A DNA stretch of 64,000 nucleotides from Synaphobranchus kaupii (Eukaryota; Chordata; Actinopteri; Anguilliformes; Synaphobranchidae): contig CM056387.1 of NCBI GenBank assembly GCA_029718625.1, positions 32,620,105 to 32,684,104 of the forward strand. Direction: 5' to 3'. A program made the translations under genes and the position numbers. Numbering within the stretch: the stretch's first letter is position 1; each line of letters begins with the position of its first letter. Of this stretch, positions 33,301 to 46,828 are shown one piece after another. Below the pieces are notes generated by a model. The model did not search any database. It saw only the letters and a list, made by a program, of their open reading frames with translations, and was not told the origin of the DNA.

Positions 33301-36300
33301 ATAGGTGGATTCTGATAGGGAATTACAGATGTGCTGTAGAGATGTATAGGTGGATTCTGATAGGGAATTACAGATGTTCTGTAGAGATATATAGGTGGAT
33401 TCTGATATGGAATTACAGATGTTCTGTAGAGATCTATAGGAGGATTCTGATAGGGAATTACAGATGAGCTGTAGAGATGGATAGGTGGATTCTGATAGGG
33501 AATTACAGATGTGCTGTCGAGATGTATAGGAGGATTCTGATAGGGAATGACAGATGTGCTGTAGAGATGTATAGGAGGATCCTGATAGGGAATTACAGAT
33601 GTGCTGTAGAGATGTATACATGGATTCTGATAGGGAATTACAGATATGCTGTAGTGATGTATAGGTGGATTATGATAGGGAATTGCAGATGTGCTGTAGA
33701 GATCTATAGGAGGATTCTGATAGGGAATTACAGATGAGCTGTAGAGATGTATAGGTGGATTCTGATAGGGAATTACAGATGTGCTGTAGAGATGTATAGG
33801 AGGATTCTGATAGGGAATTACATATGTGCTGTAGAGATGTATAGTTGGATTCTGATAGGGAATTACAGATGTGTTGTAGAGATGTATAGGTGGATTCTGA
33901 TAGGGAATTACAGATGTGCTGTAGAGATGTATAGGAGGATTCTGATAGGGAATTACATATGTGCTGTAGAGATGTATAGTTGGATTCTGATAGGGAATTA
34001 CAGATGTGCTGTAGAGATGTCTAGGTGGATTCTGATAGGGAATTACAGATGTGCTGTAGAGATGTATAGGAGGATTCTGATAGGGAATTACAAATGTGCT
34101 GTAGAGGTGTATAGGAGGATTCTGATAGGGAATTACAGATGTGCTGTAGAGATGTATAGGTGGATTCTGGTAGGGAATTACAGATGTGCTGTAGAGATGT
34201 ATTGGTGGATTCTGATAGGGAATTACCGATGTGCTGTAGAGATGTAAACATGGATTCTGATAGGGAATTACAGATGTGCTGTAGAGATGTATAGGTGGAT
34301 TCTGATAGGGAATTACAGATGTGCTGTAGAGATGTATAGGTGGATTCTGATAGGGAATTACAGATGTTCTGTAGAGATATATAGGTGGGTTCTGATAGGG
34401 AATTACAGATGTGCTGTAGAAATTTATAGATGGATTCTGATAGGGAATTACAGATGTTCTGTAGAGATGGATAGTAGGATTCTGATAGGGAATTACAGAT
34501 GTGCTGTAGAAATGTATAGATGGATTCTGATAGGGAATTACAGATGTGCTGTAGAGATGTATAGGAGGATTCTGATAGGGAATTACAGATGTGCTGTCGA
34601 TAGTTATATTTGCGTACTGTTAGGGAATTACAGATGTGCTGTAGCGATTTACCTGTGGGTTCTGTTAGGGAATAACAGATGTGCCGTAGAGATTTACATG
34701 TGGGTTGTGTTATGGAATTACAGATGTGCTGTAGAGATTGACATTTTGGTTCTGATTGTGAATTACAGATGTGCTGTAGAGATGTATAGGTGGATTCTGA
34801 TAGGGAATTACAGATGTGCTGTAGAGATGTAAAGGTGGATTCTGATAGGGAATTACACATGTTCTGTAGAGATATATAGGTGGATTCTGATAGGGAATTA
34901 CAGATGTTCTGTAGAGATGTATAGGTGGATTCTGATAGGGAATTACAGATGTTCTGTAGAGATGTATAGGAGGATTCTGATAGGGAATTACAGATATGCT
35001 GTAGTGATGTGTAGGTGGATTATGATAGGGAATTGCAGATGTGCTGTAGAGATCTATAGGAGGATTCTGATAGGGAATTACAGATGAGCTGTAGAGATGT
35101 ATAGGTGGATTCTGATAGGGAATTACAGATGTGCTGTAGAGATGTATAGGAGGATTCTGATAGGGAATTACATATGTGCTGTAGAGATGTATAGTTGGAT
35201 TCTGATAGGGAATTTACAGATGTGCTGTAGAGATGTATAGGTGGATTCTGATAGGGAATTACAGATGTGCTGTAGAGATGTATAGGAGGATTCTGATAGG
35301 GAATTACAAATGTGCTGTAGAGGTGTATAGGAGGATTCTGATAGGGAATTACAGATGTGCTGTAGAGATGTATAGGTGGATTCTGATAGGGAATTACAGA
35401 TGTGCTGTAGAGATGTATTGGTGGATTCTGATAGGGAATTACCGAAGTGCTGTAGAGATGTAAACATGGATTCTGATAGGGAATTACAGATGTGCTGTAG
35501 AGATGTATAGGTGGATTCTGATAGGGAATTACAGATGTGCTGTAGAGATGTATAGGTGGATTCTGATAGGGAATTACAGATGTGCTGTAGAGATGTATAG
35601 GTGGATTCTGATAGGGAATTACAGATGTTCTGTAGAGATATATAGGTGGATTCTGATATGGAATTACAGATGTTCTGTAGAGATCTATAGGAGGATTCTG
35701 ATAGGGAATTACAGATGAGCTGTAGAGATGGATAGGTGGATTCTGATAGGGAATTACAGATGTGCTGTCGAGATGTATAGGAGGATTCTGATAGGGAATG
35801 ACAGATGTGCTGTAGAGATGTATAGGAGGATCCTGATAGGGAATTACAGATGTGCTGTAGAGATGTATACATGGATTCTGATAGGGAATTACAGATATGC
35901 TGTAGTGATGTATAGGTGGATTATGATAGGGAATTGCAGATGTGCTGTAGAGATCTATAGGAGGATTCTGATAGGGAATTACAGATGAGCTGTAGAGATG
36001 TATAGGTGGATTCTGATAGGGAATTACAGATGTGCTGTAGAGATGTATAGGAGGATTCTGATAGGGAATTACATATGTGCTGTAGAGATGTATAGTTGGA
36101 TTCTGATAGGGAATTACAGATGTGTTGTAGAGATGTATAGGTGGATTCTGATAGGGAATTACAGATGTGCTGTAGAGATGTATAGGAGGATTCTGATAGG
36201 GAATTACAAATGTGCTGTAGAGTTGTATAGGAGGATTCTGATAGGGAATTACAGATGTGCTGTAGAGATGTATAGGTGGATTCTGATAGGGAATTACAGA

Positions 36301-39300
36301 TGTGCTGTAGAGATGTATTGGTGGATTCTGATAGGGAATTACCGATGTGCTGTAGAGATGTAAACATGGATTCTGATAGGGAATTACAGATGTGCTGTAG
36401 AGATGTATAGGTGGATTCTGATAGGGAATTACAGATGTGCTGTAGGGATGTATAGGTGGATTCTGATAGGGAATTACAGATGTGCTGTAGAGATGTATAG
36501 GTGGATTCTGATAGGGAATTACAGATGTTCTGTAGAGATATATAGGTGGATTCTGATAGGGAATTACAGATGTTCTGTAGAGATGTATAGGTGGATTCTG
36601 ATAGGGAATTACAGATGTGCTGTAGAGATGTAAAGGTGGATTCTGATAGGGAATTACACATGTTCTGTAGAGATATATAGGTGGATTCTGATAGGGAATT
36701 ACAGATGTTCTGTAGAGATGTATAGGTGGATTCTGATAGGGAATTACAGATGTCCTGTAGAGATGTATAGGTGGATTCTGATAGGGAATTACAGATGTGC
36801 TGTAGAGATGTATAGGAGGATTCTGATAGGGAATTACAAATGTGCTGTAGAGGTGTATAGGAGGATTCTGATAGGAAATTACAGATGTGCTGTAGAGATG
36901 TATAGGTGGATTCTGATAGGGAATTGCAGATGTTCTGTTGAGATGTATAGGTGGATTCTGATAGGGAATTACAGATGTGCTGTAGAGATCTATAGGAGGA
37001 TTCTGATAGGGAATTACAGATGAGCTGTAGAGATGTATAGGTGGATTCTGATAGGGAATTACAGATGTGCTGTAGAGATGTATAGGAGGATTCTGATAGG
37101 GAATTACAGATGTGCTGTAGACATGTATAGGAGGATTCTGATAGGGAATTACAGATGTGCTGTACAAATTTATAGATGGATTCTGATAGGGAATTACAGA
37201 TGTGCTGTAGAGATGGATAGGAGGATTCTGATAGGGAATTACAGATGTGCTGTAGAAATGTATAGATGGATTCTGATAGGGAATTACAGATGTAATGTAG
37301 AGATGTATAGGAGGATTCTGATAGGGAATTACAGATGTGCTGTCGATAGTTATATTTGCGTTCTGTTAGGGAATTACAGATGTGCTGTAGCGATTTACCT
37401 GTGGGTTCTGTTAGGGAATAACAGATGTGCCGTAGAGATTTACATGTGGGTTGTGTTATGGAATTACAGATGTGCTGTAGAGATTGACATTTTGGTTCTG
37501 ATTGTGAATTACAGATGTGCTGTAGAGATGTATAGGTGGATTCTGATAGGGAATTACAGATGTGCTGTAGAGATGTAAAGGTGGATTCTGATAGGGAATT
37601 ACACATGTTCTGTAGAGATATATAGGTGGATTCTGATAGGGAATTACAGATGTTCTGTAGAGATGTATAGGTGGATTCTGATAGGGAATTACAGATGTTC
37701 TGTAGAGATGTATAGGAGGATTCTGATAGGGAATTACAGATATGCTGTAGTGATGTATAGGTGGATTATGATAGGGAATTGCAGATGTGCTGGAGAGATC
37801 TATAGGAGGATTCTGATAGGGAATTACAGATGAGCTGTAGAGATGTATAGGTGGATTCTGATAGGGAATTACAGATGTGCTGTAGAGATGTATAGGAGGA
37901 TTCTGATAGGGAATTACATATGTGCTGTAGAGATGTATAGTTGGATTCTGATAGGGAATTACAGATGTGCTGTAGAGATGTATAGGTGGATTCTGATAGG
38001 GAATTGCAGATGTGCTGTAGAGATGTATAGGAGGATTCTGATAGGGAATTACAGATGTGCTGTAGAGATGTATAGGTGGATTCTGATAGGGAATTACAGA
38101 TGTGCTGTAGAGATGTATAGGAGGATTCTGATAGGGAATTACAAATGTGCTGTAGAGGTGTATAGGAGGATTCTGATAGGGAATTACAGATGTGCTGTAG
38201 AGATGTAAAGGTGGATTCTGATAGGGAATTGCAGATGTTCTGTTGAGATGTATAGGTGGATTCTGATAGGGAATTACAGATGTGCTGTAGAGATCTATAG
38301 GAGGATTCTGATAGGGAATTACAGATGAGCTGTAGAGATGTATAGGTGGATTCTGATAGGGAATTACAGATGTGCTGTAGAGATGTATAGGAGGATTCTG
38401 ATAGGGAATTACAGATGTGCTGTAGAGATGTATAGGAGGATTCTGATAGGGAATTACAGATGTGCTGTAGAAATTTATAGATGGATTCTGATAGGGAATT
38501 ACAGATGTGCTGTAGAGATGGATAGGAGGATTCTGATAGGGAATTACAGATGTGCTGTAGAAATGTATAGATGGATTCTGATAGGGAATTACAGATGTAA
38601 TGTAGAGATGTATAGGAGGATTCTGATAGGGAATTACAGATGTGCTGTCGATAGTTATATTTGCGTTCTGTTAGGGAATTACAGATGTGCTGTAGCGATT
38701 TACCTGTGGGTTCTGTTAGGGAATAACAGATGTGCCGTAGAGATTTACATGTGGGTTGTGTTATGGAATTACAGATGTGCTGTAGAGATTGACATTTTGG
38801 TTCTGATTGTGAATTACAGATGTGCTGTAGAGATGTATAGGTGGATTCTGATAGGGAATTACACATGTGCTGTAGAGATGTAAAGGTGGATTCTGATAGG
38901 GAATTACACATGTTCTGTAGAGATATATAGGTGGATTCTGATAGGGAATTACAGATGTTCTGTAGAGATGTATAGGAGGATTCTGATAGGGAATTACAGA
39001 TATGCTGTAGTGATGTATAGGTGGATTATGATAGGGAATTGCAGATGTGCTGGAGAGATCTATAGGAGGATTCTGATAGGGAATTACAGATGAGCTGTAG
39101 AGATGTATAGGTGGATTCTGATAGGGAATTACAGATGTGCTGTAGAGATGTATAGGTGGATTCTGATAGGGAATTACAGATGTTCTGTAGAGATATATAG
39201 GTGGATTCTGATAGGGAATTACAGATGTTCTGTAGAGATGTATAGGTGGATTCTGATAGGGAATTACAGATGTGCTGTAGAGATGTATAGGTGGATTCTG

Positions 39301-42300
39301 ATAGGGAATTACAGATGTGCTGTAGAGATGTATAGGAGGATTCTGATAGGGAATTACAAATGTGCTGTAGAGGTGTATAGGAGGATTCTGATAGGAAATT
39401 ACAGATGTGCTGTAGAGATGTATAGGTGGATTCTGATAGGGAATTGCAGATGTTCTGTTGAGATGTATAGGTGGATTCTGATAGGGAATTACAGATGTGC
39501 TGTAGAGATCTATAGGAGGATTCTGATAGGGAATTACAGATGAGCTGTAGAGATGTATAGGTGGATTCTGATAGGGAATTACAGATGTGCTGTAGAGATG
39601 TATAGGAGGATTCTGATAGGGAATTACAGATGTGCTGTAGAGATGTATAGGAGGATTCTGATAGGGAATTACAGATGTGCTGTACAAATTTATAGATGGA
39701 TTCTGATAGGGAATTACAGATGTGCTGTAGAGATGGATAGGAGGATTCTGATAGGGAATTACAGATGTGCTGTAGAAATGTATAGATGGATTCTGATAGG
39801 GAATTACAGATGTAATGTAGAGATGTATAGGAGGATTCTGATAGGGAATTACAGATGTGCTGTCGATAGTTATATTTGCGTTCTGTTAGGGAATTACAGA
39901 TGTGCTGTAGCGATTTACCTGTGGGTTCTGTTAGGGAATAACAGATGTGCCGTAGAGATTTACATGTGGGTTGTGTTATGGAATTACAGATGTGCTGTAG
40001 AGATTGACATTTTGGTTCTGATTGTGAATTACAGATGTGCTGTAGAGATGTATAGGTGGATTCTGATAGGGAATTACAGATGTGCTGTAGAGATGTAAAG
40101 GTGGATTCTGATAGGGAATTACACATGTTCTGTAGAGATATATAGGTGGATTCTGATAGGGAATTACAGATGTTCTGTAGAGATGTATAGGTGGATTCTG
40201 ATAGGGAATTACAGATGTTCTGTAGAGATGTATAGGAGGATTCTGATAGGGAATTACAGATATGCTGTAGTGATGTATAGGTGGATTATGATAGGGAATT
40301 GCAGATGTGCTGGAGAGATCTATAGGAGGATTCTGATAGGGAATTACAGATGAGCTGTAGAGATGTATAGGTGGATTCTGATAGGGAATTACAGATGTGC
40401 TGTAGAGATGTATAGGAGGATTCTGATAGGGAATTACATATGTGCTGTAGAGATGTATAGTTGGATTCTGATAGGGAATTACAGATGTGCTGTAGAGATG
40501 TATAGGTGGATTCTGATAGGGAATTACAGATGTGCTGTAGAGATGTATAGGAGGATTCTGATAGGGAATTACAGATGTGCTGTAGAGATGTATAGGTGGA
40601 TTCTGATAGGGAATTACAGATGTGCTGTAGAGATGTATAGGAGGATTCTGATAGGGAATTACAAATGTGCTGTAGAGGTGTATAGGAGGATTCTGATAGG
40701 GAATTACAGATGTGCTGTAGAGATGTAAAGGTGGATTCTGATAGGGAATTGCAGATGTTCTGTTGAGATGTATAGGTGGATTCTGATAGGGAATTACAGA
40801 TGTGCTGTAGAGATCTATAGGAGGATTCTGATAGGGAATTACAGATGAGCTGTAGAGATGTATAGGTGGATTCTGATAGGGAATTACAGATGTGCTGTAG
40901 AGATGTATAGGAGGATTCTGATAGGGAATTACAGATGTGCTGTAGAGATGTATAGGAGGATTCTGATAGGGAATTACAGATGTGCTGTAGAAATTTATAG
41001 ATGGATTCTGATAGGGAATTACAGATGTGCTGTAGAGATGGATAGGAGGATTCTGATAGGGAATTACAGATGTGCTGTAGAAATGTATAGATGGATTCTG
41101 ATAGGGAATTACAGATGTAATGTAGAGATGTATAGGAGGATTCTGATAGGGAATTACAGATGTGCTGTCGATAGTTATATTTGCGTTCTGTTAGGGAATT
41201 ACAGATGTGCTGTAGCGATTTACCTGTGGGTTCTGTTAGGGAATAACAGATGTGCCGTAGAGATTTACATGTGGGTTGTGTTATGGAATTACAGATGTGC
41301 TGTAGAGATTGACATTTTGGTTCTGATTGTGAATTACAGATGTGCTGTAGAGATGTATAGGTGGATTCTGATAGGGAATTACAGATGTGCTGTAGAGATG
41401 TAAAGGTGGATTCTGATAGGGAATTACACATGTTCTGTAGAGATATATAGGTGGATTCTGATAGGGAATTACAGATGTTCTGTAGAGATGTATAGGAGGA
41501 TTCTGATAGGGAATTACAGATATGCTGTAGTGATGTATAGGTGGATTATGATAGGGAATTGCAGATGTGCTGGAGAGATCTATAGGAGGATTCTGATAGG
41601 GAATTACAGATGAGCTGTAGAGATGTATAGGTGGATTCTGATAGGGAATTACAGATGTGCTGTAGAGATGTATAGGAGGATTCTGATAGGGAATTACATA
41701 TGTGCTGTAGAGATGTATAGTTGGATTCTGATAGGGAATTACAGATGTGCTGTAGAGATGTATAGGTGGATTCTGATAGGGAATTACAGATGTGCTGTAG
41801 AGGTGTATTGGTGGATTCTGATAGGGAATTACCGATGTGCTGTAGAGATGTAAACATGGATTCTGATAGGGAATTACAGATGTGCTGTAGAGATGTATAG
41901 GTGGATTTTGATAGGGAATTACAGATGTGCTGTAGAGATGTATAGGTGGATTCTGATAGGGAATTACAGATGTGCTGTAGAGATGGATAGGAGGATTCTG
42001 ATAGGGAATTACAGATGTGCTGTAGAAATGTATAGATGGATTCTGATAGGGAATTACAGATGTAATGTAGAGATGTATAGGAGGATTCTGATAGGGAATT
42101 ACAGATGTGCTGTCGATAGTTATATTTGCGTTCTGTTAGGGAATTACAGATGTGCTGTAGCGATTTACCTGTGGGTTCTGTTAGGGAATAACAGATGTGC
42201 CGTAGAGATTTACATGTGGGTTGTGTTATGGAATTACAGATGTGCTGTAGAAATTGACATTTTGGTTCTGATTGTGAATTACAGATGTGCTGTAGAGATG

Positions 42301-44970
42301 TATAGGTGGATTCTGATAGGGAATTACACATGTTCTGTAGAGATATATAGGTGGATTCTGATAGGGAATTACAGATGTTCTGTAGAGATGTATAGGAGGA
42401 TTCTGATAGGGAATTACAGATATGCTGTAGTGATGTATAGGTGGATTATGATAGGGAATTGCAGATGTGCTGGAGAGATCTATAGGAGGATTCTGATAGG
42501 GAATTACAGATGAGCTGTAGAGATGTATAGGTGGATTCTGATAGGGAATTACAGATGTGCTGTAGAGATGTCTAGGAGGATTCTGATAGGGAATTACATA
42601 TGTGCTGTAGAGATGTATAGTTGGATTCTGATAGAGAATTACAGATGTGCTGTAGAGATGTATAGGTGGATTCTGATAGGGAATTACAGATGTGCTGTAG
42701 AGATGTATAGGAGGATTCTGATAGGGAATTACAGATGTGCTGTAGAAATTTATAGATGGATTCTGATTGTGAATTACAGATGTGCTGTAGAGATGTATAG
42801 GTGGATTCTGATAGGGAATTACAGATGTGCTGTAGAGATGTAAAGGTGGATTCTGATAGGGAATTACACATGTTCTGTAGAGATATATAGGTGGATTCTG
42901 ATAGGGAATTACAGATGTGCTGTCGATAGTTATATTTGCGTTCTGTTAGGGAATTACAGATGTGCTGTAGCGATTTACCTGTGGGTTCTGTTAGGGAATA
43001 ACAGATGTGCCGTAGAGATTTACATGTGGGTTGTGTTATGGAATTACAGATGTGCTGTAGAGATTGACATTTTGGTTCTGATTGTGAATTACAGATGTGC
43101 TGTAGAGATGTATAGGTGGATTCTGATAGGGAATTACAGATGTGCTGTAGAGATGTAAAGGTGGATTCTGATAGGGAATTACACATGTTCTGTAGAGATA
43201 TATAGGTGGATTCTGATAGGGAATTACAGATGTTCTGTAGAGATGTATAGGTGGATTCTGATAGGGAATTACAGATGTTCTGTAGAGATGTATAGGAGGA
43301 TTCTGATAGGGAATTACAGATATGCTGTAGTGATGTATAGGTGGATTATGATAGGGAATTGCAGATGTGCTGGAGAGATCTATAGGAGGATTCTGATAGG
43401 GAATTACAGATGAGCTGTAGAGATGTATAGGTGGATTCTGATAGGGAATTACAGATGTGCTGTAGAGATGTATAGGAGGATTCTGATAGGGAATTACATA
43501 TGTGCTGTAGAGATGTATAGTTGGATTCTGATAGGGAATTACAGATGTGCTGTAGAGATGTATAGGTGGATTCTGATAGGGAATTACAGATGTGCTGTAG
43601 AGATGTATAGGAGGATTCTGATAGGGAATTACAGATGTGCTGTAGAAATTTATAGATGGATTCTGATAGGGAATTACAGATGTGCTGTAGAGATGGATAG
43701 GAGGATTCTGATAGGGAATTACAGATGTGCTGTAGAAATGTATAGATGGATTCTGATAGGGAATTACAGATGTAATGTAGAGATGTATAGGAGGATTCTG
43801 ATAGGGAATTACAGATGTGCTGTCGATAGTTATATTTGCGTTCTGTTAGGGAATTACAGATGTGCTGTAGCGATTTACCTGTGGGTTCTGTTAGGGAATA
43901 ACAGATGTGCCGTAGAGATTTACATGTGGGTTGTGTTATGGAATTACAGATGTGCTGTAGAGATTGACATTTTGGTTCTGATTGTGAATTACAGATGTGC
44001 TGTAGAGATGTATAGGTGGATTCTGATAGGGAATTACAGATGTGCTGTAGAGATGTAAAGGTGGATTCTGATAGGGAATTACACATGTTCTGTAGAGATA
44101 TATAGGTGGATTCTGATAGGGAATTACAGATGTTCTGTAGAGATGTATAGGAGGATTCTGATAGGGAATTACAGATATGCTGTAGTGATGTATAGGTGGA
44201 TTATGATAGGGAATTGCAGATGTGCTGGAGAGATCTATAGGAGGATTCTGATAGGGAATTACAGATGAGCTGTAGAGATGTATAGGTGGATTCTGATAGG
44301 GAATTACAGATGTGCTGTAGAGATGTATAGGAGGATTCTGATAGGGAATTACATATGTGCTGTAGAGATGTATAGTTGGATTCTGATAGGGAATTACAGA
44401 TGTGCTGTAGAGATGTATAGGTGGATTCTGATAGGGAATTACAGATGTGCTGTAGAGGTGTATTGGTGGATTCTGATAGGGAATTACCGATGTGCTGTAG
44501 AGATGTAAACATGGATTCTGATAGGGAATTACAGATGTGCTGTAGAGATGTATAGGTGGATTTTGATAGGGAATTACAGATGTGCTGTAGAGATGTATAG
44601 GTGGATTCTGATAGGGAATTACAGATGTGCTGTAGAGATGGATAGGAGGATTCTGATAGGGAATTACAGATGTGCTGTAGAAATGTATAGATGGATTCTG
44701 ATAGGGAATTACAGATGTAATGTAGAGATGTATAGGAGGATTCTGATAGGGAATTACAGATGTGCTGTCGATAGTTATATTTGCGTTCTGTTAGGGAATT
44801 ACAGATGTGCTGTAGCGATTTACCTGTGGGTTCTGTTAGGGAATAACAGATGTGCCGTAGAGATTTACATGTGGGTTGTGTTATGGAATTACAGATGTGC
44901 TGTAGAAATTGACATTTTGGTTCTGATTGTGAATTACAGATGTGCTGTAGAGATGTATAGGTGGATTCTG
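21325..44970 (+). repeat. Giant 45-bp minisatellite, second block (about 525 units) with higher-order structure
   Basis: Continuous head-to-tail 45-bp units over 23.6 kb, ending at an assembly gap. Unit phase stays constant except for four single-base indels visible near 25130 (deletion) and 26031, 32962 and 35213 (the same insertion, apparently copied). Unit variants (GGTGG, GGAGG, GATGG; TGTGCTG, TGTTCTG, TGAGCTG) are arranged in recurring orders, giving higher-order repeats of about 0.8-2.7 kb. Because 45 is divisible by 3, one plus-strand and two minus-strand frames stay open over hundreds of codons. These are by-products of the unit, and no start context, splice structure or non-repeat domain supports a gene. 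Confidence 0.97.
24151..24330 (+). repeat. Marker block of four divergent units (first of 15)
   Basis: Four consecutive 45-bp units with TCGATAGTTATATTTGCG, GATTTACCTGTGGG, GATTTACATGTGGG and GATTGACATTTTGG segments, closer to the J-proximal array than to the bulk units. Its first unit (TCGATAG) recurs at 24156, 25415, 28161, 29466, 31131, 32346, 34597, 37343, 38648, 39863, 41168, 42113, 42923, 43823 and 44768. Intervals are 18 to 61 units long and exact multiples of 45 except where a one-base indel falls between. Confidence 0.92.
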
Positions 44971-45470
44971 NNNNNNNNNNNNNNNNNNNNNNNNNNNNNN
45001 NNNNNNNNNNNNNNNNNNNNNNNNNNNNNNNNNNNNNNNNNNNNNNNNNNNNNNNNNNNNNNNNNNNNNNNNNNNNNNNNNNNNNNNNNNNNNNNNNNNN
45101 NNNNNNNNNNNNNNNNNNNNNNNNNNNNNNNNNNNNNNNNNNNNNNNNNNNNNNNNNNNNNNNNNNNNNNNNNNNNNNNNNNNNNNNNNNNNNNNNNNNN
45201 NNNNNNNNNNNNNNNNNNNNNNNNNNNNNNNNNNNNNNNNNNNNNNNNNNNNNNNNNNNNNNNNNNNNNNNNNNNNNNNNNNNNNNNNNNNNNNNNNNNN
45301 NNNNNNNNNNNNNNNNNNNNNNNNNNNNNNNNNNNNNNNNNNNNNNNNNNNNNNNNNNNNNNNNNNNNNNNNNNNNNNNNNNNNNNNNNNNNNNNNNNNN
45401 NNNNNNNNNNNNNNNNNNNNNNNNNNNNNNNNNNNNNNNNNNNNNNNNNNNNNNNNNNNNNNNNNNNNNN
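44971..45470. other. Assembly gap (500 N)
   Basis: Exactly 500 undetermined bases, a round number commonly used for gaps of unknown size. The left edge is mid-unit in the minisatellite and the right edge is inside a foldback repeat, so true array length and any J-C unit here are unknown. Confidence 0.98.
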
Positions 45471-46828
45471 ATTTTGGTTCTTTACTCTAGCACTTTGAGT
45501 TTGAAAGGATACAATGATGATCAGGTTGAAGTGCAGACTGTCAGCTTTAATTTTGGGGTATTATCGAATGAACCGTTTAAAAATTATAGAACCTTTTGTA
45601 CATAGTCCCCCCCCCCCATTTTCGGGCATCAAAAAATATTTGACAGTTTAACATAATGTATAATAAAGTAATCATTTTTAATATTTGGTCGCATATCCTT
45701 TGCATGCCTTAAAATCCTGATGTCTGTGATGAAAAAACTCTTGATATCTTATTTTCTGGTACTCATCTTACAAGTTATACTATAATTTCTCTGCATTTGA
45801 ATGGATCTCTATGGGAATTGGGGGGTGGGACTAGATTTACCTGTAAATTATACTGAACAGTATGGAATACAAGGTTGGCGAAATGACTAAGTCATCAAGG
45901 GTCTGAGGGATCAAACAAGCCTCAAACCATCACTCTGCTGCAAGATATGGAGTAGATATGGATGGATCACTTTAAGGGTTGTTTCTCATGACAAACTTTC
46001 CTATTGAACTCAAGTCAGGAGAAGAAACCCTTCAAGTTATCCATCCATATCTACTGCATATCTGGCAGCAGAGTGAGGCTGTGAGGCTTGTTTGATACCA
46101 TTAGTATGACTCAGACCCTTGATGACTTAGAGCCATTTAGCCAACCATGTGTTTCCATACTGTTCCAGTGTAATTTACAGCTAAATCTAGTCCCACCCCC
46201 CAATTCCTAAAGAGATCCATTGCGGAGAGGTTATAGCAGGGGGTGGGCAATACCAGTCCTGGAGGGCCGGTGTGTATGCAGGTTTTTGTTCCCACCAATT
46301 ACCCCAGCTAAATTAGCTAATTGGCTGTTTACACTAACACTGGTAGATTAGATCACATTAAAATGTTTCATATAGGGACACAAGAAGTCTTCGGCTGTCA
46401 TTCATGCGCTTATTAAGAATTGTAGCTAAAATGTCAGATGGCGTAAATATTTGGGCTAATTAGGTAATTAAGGCCAGAAGTTGGCATGAAAACCAGAAAT
46501 GGATACGGCCCTCGTTGCCCACCTCTGGGTTATAGTATCGCTTGTAGGAGTGCCAGAAAATAGGATATCATGAGTCATTTGATATTGTTTGGGTCACAGA
46601 CATCGGGAAGTTATGGCATGCAAAGGATATGCAACCAAATATTAAAAATGATTACTTTATTCTACATTATGTTAAACTGTCCAATATTTTTTGATGCCCG
46701 AAAATGTGGGGACTATGTACAAAATGTTTTATAATTTCTAAACGGTTCATCCGAAATGGATGAAAATACCGAACTCATTGTCATTGTATCCTTTCAACCT
46801 CTACAGTGCTACAGTATAGAACCAAAAT
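45471..46828. mobile_element. Foldback element with long inverted repeats
   Basis: The left part (from ATTTTGGTTCT at 45471) and right part (ending AGAACCAAAAT at 46828) are imperfect reverse complements over several hundred bases each: for example CATTTTCGGGCATCAAAAAATATT (near 45620) against its complement near 46690, and GGGGGTGGGACTAGATTTA (45821-45840) against TAAATCTAGTCCCACCCCC (near 46190). The centre is near 46000. Its left terminus may be hidden in the gap. No transposase is seen; a palindromic non-autonomous DNA element is likely. Confidence 0.8.
46237..46527. mobile_element. hAT-type MITE nested in the foldback element
   Basis: A 291-bp element with terminal inverted repeats CAGGGGGTGGGCAA / TTGCCCACCTCTG and a perfect 8-bp target duplication GGTTATAG (46229-46236 and 46528-46535), the hallmark of hAT transposition. 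It has no coding capacity. It interrupts one arm only of the foldback element. Confidence 0.9.

Noticed and set aside
18578..44900. Long repetitive open frames (hundreds to about 1040 codons) on both strands as genes
   Set aside because: All consist only of 15-residue repeats produced by the 45-bp unit; several overlap antisense to each other, and none has a unique domain, leader or splice structure.
21325..44970. CRISPR array
   Set aside because: The 45-bp repeats are contiguous with no unique spacers, and the sequence is vertebrate.
21325..44970. Ig heavy-chain-like switch region
   Set aside because: Units are 45 bp, not G-rich on one strand nor AGCT-dense (AGCT occurs only in some variants such as TGAGCTG), and light chains do not class switch. 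Only the tandem nature is similar.
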